Origin: Bryobacteraceae bacterium | Lineage (GTDB): Bacteria > Acidobacteriota > Terriglobia > Bryobacterales > Bryobacteraceae | DNA length: 64,000 nucleotides | Direction of reading: 5' to 3' | NCBI GenBank assembly: GCA_026129905.1 | Contig: JAHCHE010000015.1 | Span: 1-64,000, forward strand | Part shown: piece by piece, positions 43,238-52,207 of the stretch | Numbering within the stretch: position 1 is the first letter of the stretch | Layout: every line of letters begins with the position of its first letter | Position numbers and translations under genes: made by a program | Notes under the pieces: generated by a model | Databases searched by the model: none | What the model was told of the DNA's origin: nothing | Seen by the model: only the letters and a program-made list of their open reading frames with translations

Positions 43238-44638
43238 ATGCCTCTGCGCTTCTACAATACTTTGAGCCAGCAGGTGGAAGATTTTTCGCCGCTGGAGAGC
43301 AACACGGTCCGGATGTACACCTGCGGACCCACCGTCTACCATTACGTACACATCGGCAATCTGCGCACCTTCACATTCCAGGACATCCTGCGCCGGTGGC
43401 TGCGGGCGCGGGGCTACCGGCTCCTCCACGTCATGAACATCACCGACGTCGAGGACAAGATCATCCGCAACGCGATGGCGCAGGGCAAGACCATCGGCGA
43501 GTACACGGCCGAATACGAGAAAGCCTTCCTTGAGGACGCCGCCGCGCTGCGCCTGGAGACGCCCGAAAAGCTGGTCCGGGCCACCGAGCACATCAACGAG
43601 ATGATCGACGCGATTATCAGGCTCGGCGAAAAGGGTTACACCTACGACAGCGAAGGCTCCACCTATTTCCGCATCGCCAATTTTCCGGAATATGGAAAGC
43701 TTTCGCACAGTAATTTCGAGGGACATCGCGCCGGCGCCCGCGTGGATGTGGACGAATACGACAAGGACGACGCGCGGGACTTCGTCCTCTGGAAGCGCCG
43801 GAAGGACAACGAACCGTCGTGGGAAGGCCCCCTGGGTCCGGGACGGCCAGGGTGGCACATCGAGTGCTCCGTCATGGCGATGAAATACCTGGGCGAAACG
43901 ATCGACCTGCACACCGGCGGCATCGACCTTACGTTTCCGCACCACGAAAACGAGATTGCCCAATCGGAGGCGCTCACCGGAAGGCCCTTTGTGCGCGTCT
44001 GGCTCCACGCCGAGCACCTGATGGTGGAAGGCCAGAAGATGGCGAAATCGCTCGGCAACTTCTACACGCTGCGCGACCTGCTCGAACGAGGCTGCCAGCC
44101 GGAGGGCGTGCGCTATCTGCTGGCGTCCGTGCCGTACCGCAAGAAGCTCAACTTCACGTTTGACGGTCTGAAGGCGGCCGAGACGGCAATCGAACGGCTA
44201 CGCAACTTCAAGCTGCGCGTGGACACCGAGACGTTTCCCGAAGGCCGCGTGGAGGCGTCCTCCGCCCGCGCGCAGGAGGCGCGCACGCACTTCGACGCCG
44301 CGCTCGACGACGACCTGAACACCGCCGAAGCGCTCGCCGCCCTGTTCGAATACATCCGCGAGACCAACACAGCCATGGACGCCGGCGACTTCCGGTCCGG
44401 CAACGCCGCCGAGGCGCGGGACCTGCTGTCGCACTTCGATTCCGTCTTCGACGTCCTCTGCCCCGCCGCGCAGGCCGGAGCCATCTCCGACGAGGAAGTG
44501 GAGCGCCTGGTCGCCGAGCGCGCCGCCGCCCGTAAGGCGCGCGACTTCAATCGCGCCGACGAGATCCGCCGGCAGTTGAGCGACCAGGGCATTACGCTCG
44601 AAGACACCAAAGACGGAATCCGCTGGAAGAGGAAGTAA
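43238..44638 (+). CDS. cysS: Cysteinyl-tRNA synthetase
   Basis: A 466-residue class I aminoacyl-tRNA synthetase that charges tRNA-Cys. It has the zinc-binding Cys in YTCGPTVY, the HIGH-type motif HIGNLRTFTF, VMNITDVEDKI, WHIECSVMA, HTGGIDLTFPHHENEIAQ (zinc and cysteine recognition) and KMAKS (about residues 267-271). Length and order are normal. The ATG at 43238 begins the conserved MPLRFYNTLSQQ; a further-upstream TTG frame at 43211 is not expected to be used. TACGAT at 43215-43220 may be a -10 box. The transsulfuration enzyme follows after 3 bp. Confidence 0.97.
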   Translation: MPLRFYNTLSQQVEDFSPLESNTVRMYTCGPTVYHYVHIGNLRTFTFQDILRRWLRARGYRLLHVMNITDVEDKIIRNAMAQGKTIGEYTAEYEKAFLEDAAALRLETPEKLVRATEHINEMIDAIIRLGEKGYTYDSEGSTYFRIANFPEYGKLSHSNFEGHRAGARVDVDEYDKDDARDFVLWKRRKDNEPSWEGPLGPGRPGWHIECSVMAMKYLGETIDLHTGGIDLTFPHHENEIAQSEALTGRPFVRVWLHAEHLMVEGQKMAKSLGNFYTLRDLLERGCQPEGVRYLLASVPYRKKLNFTFDGLKAAETAIERLRNFKLRVDTETFPEGRVEASSARAQEARTHFDAALDDDLNTAEALAALFEYIRETNTAMDAGDFRSGNAAEARDLLSHFDSVFDVLCPAAQAGAISDEEVERLVAERAAARKARDFNRADEIRRQLSDQGITLEDTKDGIRWKRK

Positions 44639-44641
44639 CGC

Positions 44642-45829
44642 TTGAAGATCAACACCAAAGCTGTCCACGCGGGCGATCGCAAGAAGCCAGGCCCGCCGGT
44701 TCCCGTCACGATGCCGATCCACACGGCGGCCAGCTTCTTTTACGAAACCACCGAGCAACTGGACCGGATTTTCGCCCGCGAGGAGGCGGGGTTCTGTTAT
44801 TCGCGGTACGAGAATCCCTCCAATAGCGCGTTGGAGGAACTGGTCGCCTCGCTCGAGAACGGCCACGGCGCCCTCGCGTGCGCCTCCGGGATGGCGGCGA
44901 TGCACGCGGCCCTGCTTACCGCTCTCACGGACCGGCGCAAGTTCGTCCTTGCCTCGCACGCTCTGTACGGCGCCACGTTCAGCCTGCTGAACCAGGTGCT
45001 GGAGCCGCTCGGGGTCGAAACGAAGTTCGTCGATTTCTGCGACCTTGACAAGGTGCGGAAGACCATCCAGGAGCAACGCCCGGGCTGCGTCGTGATGGAA
45101 ACCGTCTCCAACCCGCTGCTGCGGATGGGGCCGATCGACTGCATCGCGCAGCTTGCCGCCGGCGCAGGCGCGGCGTTTGTCATCGACAACACGTTCGCCA
45201 CTCCGCTGCTGTTTCGCCCGCTCGAACATGGGGCTAACATCGTCGTGCACAGCCTCACGAAATACCTGGCGGGCCATGGCGATGTCCTTGGCGGCATCGT
45301 GGTTTCCGACCAGCGCCACTACGACGCGCTGCGAGCGCTGGCGCGGATTTGCGGGCCGGTGCTCGGCCCATTTGAGAGCTACCTGACCATGCGCGGAGTC
45401 AAGACCTTCGCCTTGCGCATGGAGCGCCAGTGTCTCAACGCCCGCCAGGTGGCGAACTGGCTGCGGCAGCGGCCCGACATCGAGCGCGTGCACTTTCCGG
45501 ACGACCCGAACCATCCCGACGCGGAAACGATCCGCCGCCTGCTGCCGGACGGCCTCTACGGCGGCATCGTCAGCTTCGAGGTGACGAACGCCGGCCGCGA
45601 CCAGATCTTCGCAGCCATGGACCGGCTGCGGCTCGTCGTGCGAGCCACCTCGCTAGGCGACGTCCACTCGATGATCCTTTACCCCGTCATGAGTTCGCAC
45701 CGCGAGATTTCCCCGAAGCAGCGCCAGCGGATGGGCATCAAGGACAACCTGCTCCGGCTTTCGGTGGGCATCGAGGCGGTGGAGGACATTATCGCGGACC
45801 TGGACCAGGCTTTGACGAATCCGGCGTGA
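44642..45829 (+). CDS. PLP-dependent transsulfuration enzyme
   Basis: A 395-residue member of the Cys/Met metabolism family (cystathionine gamma-synthase, cystathionine gamma-lyase, methionine gamma-lyase). Hallmarks are YSRYENPSNSALE, the glycine loop ACASGMAAMHAALL, ETVSNPLLR, VIDNTFATPLLFRPLEHGA, and the PLP-binding Lys207 in HSLTKYLAGHGD. A start TTG at 44642 is used, 3 bp after cysS, so it is probably part of the same transcript. The precise reaction cannot be chosen among the members by sequence alone. Adjacent cysS suggests a role in cysteine/methionine supply. Confidence 0.93.
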   Translation: MKINTKAVHAGDRKKPGPPVPVTMPIHTAASFFYETTEQLDRIFAREEAGFCYSRYENPSNSALEELVASLENGHGALACASGMAAMHAALLTALTDRRKFVLASHALYGATFSLLNQVLEPLGVETKFVDFCDLDKVRKTIQEQRPGCVVMETVSNPLLRMGPIDCIAQLAAGAGAAFVIDNTFATPLLFRPLEHGANIVVHSLTKYLAGHGDVLGGIVVSDQRHYDALRALARICGPVLGPFESYLTMRGVKTFALRMERQCLNARQVANWLRQRPDIERVHFPDDPNHPDAETIRRLLPDGLYGGIVSFEVTNAGRDQIFAAMDRLRLVVRATSLGDVHSMILYPVMSSHREISPKQRQRMGIKDNLLRLSVGIEAVEDIIADLDQALTNPA

Positions 45830-45870
45830 ACCGCCGCGCGTCTTGATGATAAGCTCCAGTTTCAGGCCTG

Positions 45871-47871
45871 ATGCTGCTATACGCCTCGACGGTCTTTCTC
45901 AGCGCGTTTCTTCTTTTCCAGATTCAGCCGGTAATCACGAAGCTCATTCAGCCGTGGTTCGGCGGCGCGGCGTCGGTCTGGACCACCGGCCTGGTGTTTT
46001 TTCAGGCCTTCCTGCTGCTCGGATACCTGTACGCCCATTGGATTAACACGCGGCTGCGTCCGGCCACGCAGAGCGTCCTCCACGCCGCTCTGCTCGGCGC
46101 CAGCCTGTTGTTTCTTCCCGTGACGCCCGGCGCCGGCTGGAGGCCCGCGGGCGGCGAGGACCCTGCGTGGCGCATCCTCGGGCTGCTCACCGTCACCGTC
46201 GGCCTGCCCTATTTTCTTCTCTCCACGACGGCGCCCCTGGTCCAATCCTGGTACGCGCGCAGCGGACGGCATCTGCCGTACAGGCTGTACGCGGTAGCAA
46301 ACCTCGCCGCTGTCGTGGGGCTGGTGGCGTATCCGTTCGCCGTCGAGCCGTTCCTGGCCACCGAGGTCCAGGCCAGGGCCTGGTCGGGTCTGTATGCCGC
46401 CTTCTGTATCCTCTGCATCGGGGTAGCGGTTCTGGCGACCAAAGAGAGTCCGTCGCCGCGGGAAGTCCCGGACGGCTCCGGGCCGACGCCCCTCCGAACC
46501 CTTCTGCTTTGGCTGATCCTGGCCTTTCTGCCCTCGATGCTGCTCGTAGCGGTCACCAACTACCTCACGCAGTCCATCGCGTCCATTCCGTTTCTGTGGA
46601 TCCTGCCGCTGGCGGTCTACCTGGTCAGCTTCATGATCTGCTTCGGCAACGAGGAACTGGCGCCGCGCGGCGTCTTCGTACGGCTGCTCGCCGTCGCGCT
46701 GATCGCGATGGCCTACTTCCTCTGGCAGCCCCGGCTCGCGGAACACGTCCGCGTCACGGTGGTCGTTTTCTCAGCCGGACTGTTCGTCTGCTGCCTGTTC
46801 GGGTTGGGCGAACTGGTGCGCCACAAGCCGCATCCGCGCCACCTGACCCGCTTCTACCTGATGGTGGCCGTCGGCGGCGCGCTCGGGGGCTTCACGGTCT
46901 CGATTGTCGCGCCGCTGGTCTTTCCAGGTTATTTCGAACTGCCTCTGGCGCTGGCGGCCTTCGGGGCGCTTGCGCTCGGACTGACATTTCGCCGGTCGTG
47001 GCGCACCGACGTCCTTTGGATCACGGTCTGCCTTTTTCTGGCCGCCACCGTTTTCGTGCATGCTCGCTCGTTTCTCAAAGGATCGCTGGCGGCGGAGCGG
47101 AGTTTCTACGGTACGGTGCGCGTCATCGACTTTCCGAGCCTTCGCGAAAACGAAACCGTGCGCGTGATGGTGCACGGCGGAACCGACCACGGACGGCAGT
47201 TTCTGTCGCCGGACCTGCGGCGCCAGCCGACCAGCTATTACGGCCTCCGTTCCGGCATCGGTCTCCTCCTGAGCCACCGGGGACCGGCGCCGCTTCGGGT
47301 TGGCGTGATCGGCCTGGGCGCGGGCTGCCTTGCCGCCTACGGGCAGAAGGGCGACTGTTACCGCTTCTATGAGGTCAATCCGATGGTCGTCCGCCTCGCG
47401 AACGACTATTTCCACTTTCTCTCCGACACCCCGGCCAAAGTGGACGTCGTGGTGGGCGACGGCCGCCTCTCGCTCGCCAAGGAAAACCCACAGGCTTTCG
47501 ACATTCTCGTCGTGGATGCCTTCTCCGGCGGGTCGATTCCCGTTCACATGCTCGTGCGCGAAGCGTTCGAGCAATATTTCCGGCACCTGAAGCCGGCCGG
47601 AGTCCTGGCGCTGCACATCACCAACACGTGGCTCGATCTCGCGCCGGTGGTGGCGGAGGCGGCGCGAGCGTTCGGCGCGAGCGGGATCGTGATCCATCAT
47701 CTCGGCGCCCCGGAACTGGAAGTGTCCCATTCCACCTGGGCGCTCGTGACGCGCAACGGCGCGCTGTTCGACGAACCGCACCTGAAGGCGGCCGGGGTTC
47801 CCCTGGCGCCGCGCCCCGGCGTCAGGATGTGGACGGACGACTACAGCAATCTCGTCCAGATTATGAAGTAG
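45871..47871 (+). CDS. Membrane protein with spermidine-synthase-like domain
   Basis: A 666-residue fusion. Residues 1 to about 420 form roughly ten to twelve transmembrane helices (for example LYASTVFLSAFLLFQIQ, PFLWILPLAVYLVSFMICF); residues about 460-650 carry a Rossmann domain like spermidine synthase (VGVIGLGAGCLAAYG, YEVNPMVVRLA, VVVGDGRLSLAKENP, VVDAFSGGSIPVHML). The gate-keeper Asp-x-x-Ser/Phe residues of true polyamine synthases are not obvious, so whether it makes spermidine is uncertain; these fusions are common in Acidobacteria and similar phyla and their function is unproved. It begins 42 bp after the transsulfuration gene. Confidence 0.88.
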   Translation: MLLYASTVFLSAFLLFQIQPVITKLIQPWFGGAASVWTTGLVFFQAFLLLGYLYAHWINTRLRPATQSVLHAALLGASLLFLPVTPGAGWRPAGGEDPAWRILGLLTVTVGLPYFLLSTTAPLVQSWYARSGRHLPYRLYAVANLAAVVGLVAYPFAVEPFLATEVQARAWSGLYAAFCILCIGVAVLATKESPSPREVPDGSGPTPLRTLLLWLILAFLPSMLLVAVTNYLTQSIASIPFLWILPLAVYLVSFMICFGNEELAPRGVFVRLLAVALIAMAYFLWQPRLAEHVRVTVVVFSAGLFVCCLFGLGELVRHKPHPRHLTRFYLMVAVGGALGGFTVSIVAPLVFPGYFELPLALAAFGALALGLTFRRSWRTDVLWITVCLFLAATVFVHARSFLKGSLAAERSFYGTVRVIDFPSLRENETVRVMVHGGTDHGRQFLSPDLRRQPTSYYGLRSGIGLLLSHRGPAPLRVGVIGLGAGCLAAYGQKGDCYRFYEVNPMVVRLANDYFHFLSDTPAKVDVVVGDGRLSLAKENPQAFDILVVDAFSGGSIPVHMLVREAFEQYFRHLKPAGVLALHITNTWLDLAPVVAEAARAFGASGIVIHHLGAPELEVSHSTWALVTRNGALFDEPHLKAAGVPLAPRPGVRMWTDDYSNLVQIMK

Positions 47872-47876
47872 CTGCG

Positions 47877-48653
47877 CTACCGCGGACGAACCACCACTTC
47901 CGGCCCCAGCAGTTCTTCGACCAACGGCGTCTGCGGATACGGGTGTCCTTTGTACAAGCGGAACCCTTCGGCGAATTCGACGCCGGCGCGGCGGCCGCAC
48001 TCCCGCGTCCACTCCTCCATGGTTTCCAGGTAGTTGTCCATGCCGTGGTGCTTGCGAAGCCACGCCCGCTGACTCTCGTGCCGGCCGAACATCGTCCACT
48101 TCGTAGTGAACGTCGAACCGATGTTGACGTAGAAATCCGCCGCGATCGGCCGGGCGTCGCGATCCATCCCGCCGACGGCGTCCATGAAATACAGGTGGGG
48201 GATTTCGCGGAGCGGCGGACCGCTCTCATTGTCGCCGGTGGAATAGTTCGGCGCCGGCGCCCCGAAGCACGCGTCGCGAACCAGCGCGCTGGTGGCCTCG
48301 TGATCGCACATGTAGTCCACCGGCGACGCGGTCAACACCAGGTCCGGCCGAAGCCGTCGCAGCAGCGCCGTAACCCGGCGCCGGGACGGATCGTCGTTGA
48401 ACACGGCCAGGTCGCGGAATTCGGCGCACAGGTAATCCGCGCCGATTTCCTTCGCCGCGGCCCTTGCCTCTCCCCGCCGGACCCCGGCGATCTCCTCCGG
48501 GGCTAGCTCAGTCGATCCGCAGTCGCCCGGCGTCATAGTCACGATGGTGATGGAGTGGCCGCGCTGCGCCAGGAGCGCGAGCGTGCCTCCGGCGAGCATC
48601 TCCGCGTCGTCCGGATGCGCGTGAATGCTGAGAATGCGTTTCGGTTCCGCCAC
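47877..48653 (-). CDS. PIG-L/LmbE-family deacetylase
   Basis: A 258-residue zinc-dependent deacetylase of the type that removes acetyl groups from N-acetylglucosaminyl lipids or bacillithiol/mycothiol precursors. It has the canonical SIHAHPDDAEMLAGGTLALL, PDLVLTASPVDYMCDHEATSALV (histidine of the second metal motif), and a metal-proximal DRDARPIAADFYVNI. Start is GTG at 48653 with GAAGGAG 10 nt upstream; a longer frame to 48770 is possible but starts with unconserved residues. No export signal, so cytoplasmic, unlike the family member at 28167-29132. Confidence 0.88.
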   Translation of the reverse strand: MAEPKRILSIHAHPDDAEMLAGGTLALLAQRGHSITIVTMTPGDCGSTELAPEEIAGVRRGEARAAAKEIGADYLCAEFRDLAVFNDDPSRRRVTALLRRLRPDLVLTASPVDYMCDHEATSALVRDACFGAPAPNYSTGDNESGPPLREIPHLYFMDAVGGMDRDARPIAADFYVNIGSTFTTKWTMFGRHESQRAWLRKHHGMDNYLETMEEWTRECGRRAGVEFAEGFRLYKGHPYPQTPLVEELLGPEVVVRPR

Positions 48654-48788
48654 TTGATCGAAGCTCCTTCGTTGCTTGGAAAGCGCCCGCCGGCCGGCGG
48701 GCCGTCTGGTCCAAATAGACAGCTTATTACGGCCTGCCGCCGCGCGCGACGCCCGCTGCGGCGCCGGCAACTCGCCGCTGACCGCGCT

Positions 48789-49664
48789 TCAGGCCTCCAA
48801 CTCAACTCCACGCCGTACAAGGTCCAGGAGCACAGGACCGATCCGATCAAGTGTTGAACCGTCGAGGCGTATCCACAATTTATGAGTTGAACGTTCCTCA
48901 GCCTCACAGCCGGCCGCCTCGATCCTCAGCCGTGCCTCGCTCCTCTCTTCTTCGGATAGCCGGAAGAATCGCAACTGGCAGTATCCGCCTTTTTTCGGTA
49001 TGATGCGGGCGAAGTTCCGCTTGCCCGATAGGTAGATCGCATCCTGGTTGAACCTGACATTCACCCCGGACTGCGACAGTAGCGCCACCAGGCGGTCGAA
49101 AACCCCCATCGCTTCGGGAGAAGATTGCTCTTCCCACCATTTCCTATCAACTACGGTCGGCTCCTCCGGACCTTCCGGAGGCTCGTATGTGTCGAGGACT
49201 CTTGTGAAATGCAGCAGGAGTCTTCCGTCGACCTTTAGCGCGTCCAGTTGGACAGCGATGATTGGAATCGAACGGCTCAGGAGCCAGATCACGTTGAAAA
49301 AACGGTTGGTGATCTCCTCCGCCACGATCACCGCCTTGTGTTCTCGATTCGGATAGCGGCGGGTTTCGATATCCCAATATTCTATTGTCCTGATGATGTG
49401 ACTGGGATCCGTTGCGCCGAGCATAACCTCGACCTCGTACATCGTTTCATTATCAGGATCCGTCAGGAGAATATCGAGTCGCCCTCCGGCCCTTTGTTTG
49501 TGCTCTCTCCTGTACAACGTCAGTTCGCCGAGGCCGAGTATGGAAGGGTCTCCGGCAATCTGATCCTGAAGCCATCTTTCGTCTAAGCCGGCTTTACGCA
49601 AAGAGGTCTTCTCGTACTTAAGCGGTTCCAAGCCCATGCTCCTTCGTTCTCCGCATCCCATCAT
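48789..49664 (-). CDS. Nuclease-like (PD-(D/E)XK fold) protein, unknown function
   Basis: A 291-residue protein with a core resembling NucS/DUF91-type nucleases: GRLDILLTDPDNETMYEVEVML has Asp64, Glu77 and Glu79, but the usual Lys of the D-E-x-K motif is absent (Glu79-Val-Met). The rest (IRTIEYWDIETRRYP, AVIVAEEITNRFFNVIWLLS) recurs in a family I recall but cannot name; a C-terminal domain follows (about residues 175-291). GC content here is about 55 per cent over several sampled lines, clearly below the roughly 65 per cent of neighbours, which suggests acquisition by transfer. An internal ATG at 49637 is an alternative start but its ribosome binding site is too close. Confidence 0.7.
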   Translation of the reverse strand: MMGCGERRSMGLEPLKYEKTSLRKAGLDERWLQDQIAGDPSILGLGELTLYRREHKQRAGGRLDILLTDPDNETMYEVEVMLGATDPSHIIRTIEYWDIETRRYPNREHKAVIVAEEITNRFFNVIWLLSRSIPIIAVQLDALKVDGRLLLHFTRVLDTYEPPEGPEEPTVVDRKWWEEQSSPEAMGVFDRLVALLSQSGVNVRFNQDAIYLSGKRNFARIIPKKGGYCQLRFFRLSEEERSEARLRIEAAGCEAEERSTHKLWIRLDGSTLDRIGPVLLDLVRRGVELEA

Positions 49665-49689
49665 TTTTCCAGATCCTCGTCCGTCCCTG

Positions 49690-51096
49690 TCACGCCGCTT
49701 CCATATTTGCCGCGCGCGTTATGATCTTCCGCAGCTCTCTCTCTTCCGCATCGGAGGTCCGGCTGTGGGAGACGAAGCCGCGCTCAAACTCCGCGTAGAT
49801 TTCACACGCCAGGTCGGCGTCGGTCTTCGATCCCGCTCGCTGCCAGGCCTCGAGCGGCCGGTTGGACCAGGTTCGCGGCAGGTAAAATTCGCTCCGGCAG
49901 CGCTGGGCCGTGAGATCCGTGCCCAGGAAGCTGTTGCCCGGCTCGACGCGGAGCACTTCGTCCACGGCGCATTCCGCGTCGTTGACCACCGGAGCCCGGA
50001 ACAGGGCTTCCAGGCTGCCGGCGAGGTCGTGATCGAGGATCATCTGGACCGGTGAACAGATTTCGTCGACTCCCAGCAGGCCTGCTTCGATCACGCCTTT
50101 GCCAACGGTCAGGGCCGCCGTCAGCGCGCCGGTGGCTTTCTGCGCGCCCGCCTCGAACGAAGGCGTTCGGGCATCCGACAGGCCGGTGTGGACCACGCAG
50201 GGGCAGCCGTAGTACCGGGCGATATCGCCGAAAGCCGCGCACGCGCGGTGCAGTTCCGGACGGCCGTAGAGCGGAACGCCGGTTCGCATGTCGACGGTCA
50301 TGATGGCCTCGCCCACCTGGAACACGGCGTCCTCGCGGAACGCCCGCTGAAGCAGGTAAAGGAAGATCTCCTCGGCCAGCGCGAGCGTCAGCGCCCCGGC
50401 GAACGTCACCGGCGCCGAGCCGCCCTGCGACGGGAGGTGGCCGATGTCCATTCGGTATCCGCGCTCATGGAAGAAGAGCAGTTGCTCGCATTCAGGGCGG
50501 GCCAGCTTCAGCGGCGAGACCAGGTAGCCGATGGCGGTGAACACCTCGTCGGTCCGCCTGCCCGCGGCCGCCGCGTGACAGGCGAACATGTCCAACAGCG
50601 GCTCGCACAACCCCGTCGACTGCACCGACCCGAATGGCGCGGCGCCGAACTTCCAGGCGAATAGCTTCTCGGCCAGCGGCAGAACCGCGGCGGGCATCTC
50701 TTGCGTCGAATACGGCAGCCCGAGAAGCCGTATCCAGCCGATCCGCGGGAGACTGTTGGCAAGCGCGACGTATTGCTCCAGCCGGAGTTCGTCAAACGGG
50801 CCGAGTTGGCCGGTGTGGGGATCCAAGAAGCGGGACTGGTAGATTCCTGCGAAGACTTCCAGACGAGGCGGCGAGGGCGGCGGTCGGCGCGCGGCGGGCG
50901 CCGGCAGGAGGCGCTCCACCAACTTGGCTGGGAATCGAACCCGGCCGCCGAGCGGGTCCGGGCAGCCTCCCAGACCAACCAGCCGCTTGCGGACGCCTTG
51001 ATGGTCCACCTCCACGCCCGCCTCGGATAGGATTCGCAGCGCATTGCGATGGACGGTCTCCACCTGCTCCCGCGTGAGAAATTCACCCGCGATCAT
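49690..51096 (-). CDS. MttB-like (trimethylamine methyltransferase family) protein
   Basis: A 468-residue member of the MttB superfamily, in which corrinoid-dependent enzymes demethylate quaternary or tertiary amines. The match is by the family pattern HRNALRILSEAGVEVDHQGVRKRL at the N-terminus, barrel strands such as VFTAIGYLVSPLKLA, GSAPVTFAGALTLALAEE and the C-terminal EIYAEFERGFVS. There is no in-frame UAG, so no pyrrolysine residue; these non-Pyl members act on betaines and similar substrates. No corrinoid protein or reductive activator is adjacent. Start at 51096 overlaps the stop of the SIS gene (ATGA). Last gene of the pfkB-SIS-MttB unit. Confidence 0.75.
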   Translation of the reverse strand: MIAGEFLTREQVETVHRNALRILSEAGVEVDHQGVRKRLVGLGGCPDPLGGRVRFPAKLVERLLPAPAARRPPPSPPRLEVFAGIYQSRFLDPHTGQLGPFDELRLEQYVALANSLPRIGWIRLLGLPYSTQEMPAAVLPLAEKLFAWKFGAAPFGSVQSTGLCEPLLDMFACHAAAAGRRTDEVFTAIGYLVSPLKLARPECEQLLFFHERGYRMDIGHLPSQGGSAPVTFAGALTLALAEEIFLYLLQRAFREDAVFQVGEAIMTVDMRTGVPLYGRPELHRACAAFGDIARYYGCPCVVHTGLSDARTPSFEAGAQKATGALTAALTVGKGVIEAGLLGVDEICSPVQMILDHDLAGSLEALFRAPVVNDAECAVDEVLRVEPGNSFLGTDLTAQRCRSEFYLPRTWSNRPLEAWQRAGSKTDADLACEIYAEFERGFVSHSRTSDAEERELRKIITRAANMEAA

Positions 51097-52196
51097 GCTC
51101 CGTCCTGGCCGGCCTGGAGGTTTCTTGCCTTGGCGTGGCTCGACAGAGTTGCTCCCAGCAATCCGCCTTCGCCTTCCACGATGTAAGGGCAGATGCGGAA
51201 GGAATCGCAGTCCACGCGCCGGCGGCGTGAAAGCTGCTCCGCGGCGATCTGCGCCGGCATGATGTCGATCAGAAACTGCCATGCGGCCGGAATGGCGGGG
51301 AGCCTGACAACGAGATCCCCCGCTTCGGGCGGCGGCTGCTGTCCGATCACCAGCGTTTTGACGCCGAGTTTCCGCAGATCCCGCGCGAGCGCGGCATCCT
51401 CGTCCCGCATCTTCGCGCCATCCAGCCAAAGCCCGATGCGCATTCCTTCCCCGACGCATTCCTGCGGGCCGTGCCGGAAGCCGCCCGTGCCCATGGCCGT
51501 GGCCGGCGCTTTCGCCGCCTCCTCCCACAGCAGCCGCGCTTCGTGACAGCTTGCCAGGCTGCCGCCGCGGGCCAGAAAATACGTGGGCGCGTCCGCCGTC
51601 AGCCAGTCGCTGTTCTCGATGTCCTCGATCCACGACGCAAGCACGTTCCCCGCCCCCGCGAGGGAAGCCTGGATTCCCTCCGCGACGCCTTCGTCCAGGC
51701 CGCCCGTGCTCGTTGAGGCCAACAGACCGCCGGTTAGCGCCAGCGCCGAATACATCGATATCGAGACGAGATGGTCGAACCGGGCGCCGAGCAGCAGCGT
51801 CGCGTCCGTATCCCGCGCCAGCGGACTCGCGGGCGTATTAGTGATGGCGACGACGCGTGCGCCGTCTCGCCGTGCTTTCGGAATCAGCGGGACGATCTCG
51901 GCGCTTCTGCCGCTCCGCGATAGGACAATCAGAGCCGAATCCGGCGCCAGCCGCCCGAAGTGCAGCAGTTCCGACGCGTCCACAAGGCAAACCGCGCGGC
52001 CTCCGGCGCGAAAGATCGACTCCACCGCCATGCCGGCGTGCCAACTGCTTCCGATGCCGGCGATGTAGACGTGCGCGGCCTCCCGAACCAAACCGGCCGC
52101 GCGCTCTAGCGCCGTCCGGCCCGGACCCAGGGCGTACGTCAGCGATTTCGACAGCTCTTCCGGCTGTCTCAGGATGTCGTTCAGTAGTTCCGTCAT
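51093..52196 (-). CDS. SIS-domain sugar isomerase/deaminase-like protein (AgaS/GlmS type)
   Basis: A 367-residue protein with tandem SIS domains, as in the isomerase half of GlmS and in AgaS. Sugar-phosphate-binding signatures are AGIGSSWHAGMAVESIFRA, LIVLSRSGRSAEIVPLI (S-x-S-G) in the first domain and GTGGFRHGPQECVGEG in the second. It likely isomerises or deaminates an amino-sugar or hexose phosphate. The start at 52196 (MTELLNDILRQ) is chosen because the longer in-frame extension to 52673 lies inside pfkB and lacks sense for the family. It follows pfkB by 11 bp and overlaps the MttB-like gene by 4 bp. Confidence 0.85.
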   Translation of the reverse strand: MTELLNDILRQPEELSKSLTYALGPGRTALERAAGLVREAAHVYIAGIGSSWHAGMAVESIFRAGGRAVCLVDASELLHFGRLAPDSALIVLSRSGRSAEIVPLIPKARRDGARVVAITNTPASPLARDTDATLLLGARFDHLVSISMYSALALTGGLLASTSTGGLDEGVAEGIQASLAGAGNVLASWIEDIENSDWLTADAPTYFLARGGSLASCHEARLLWEEAAKAPATAMGTGGFRHGPQECVGEGMRIGLWLDGAKMRDEDAALARDLRKLGVKTLVIGQQPPPEAGDLVVRLPAIPAAWQFLIDIMPAQIAAEQLSRRRRVDCDSFRICPYIVEGEGGLLGATLSSHAKARNLQAGQDGA

Positions 52197-52207
52197 GATG
52201 GTAGGTT

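Noticed and set aside
45871-47871. Genuine spermidine synthase
   Set aside because: The domain is synthase-like, but the fusion to many membrane helices and lack of obvious polyamine-site residues do not support a confident enzyme name.
49690-51096. Pyrrolysine-containing trimethylamine methyltransferase
   Set aside because: No in-frame UAG codon is present, and no pyl genes are seen, so this is a non-Pyl member of the family.
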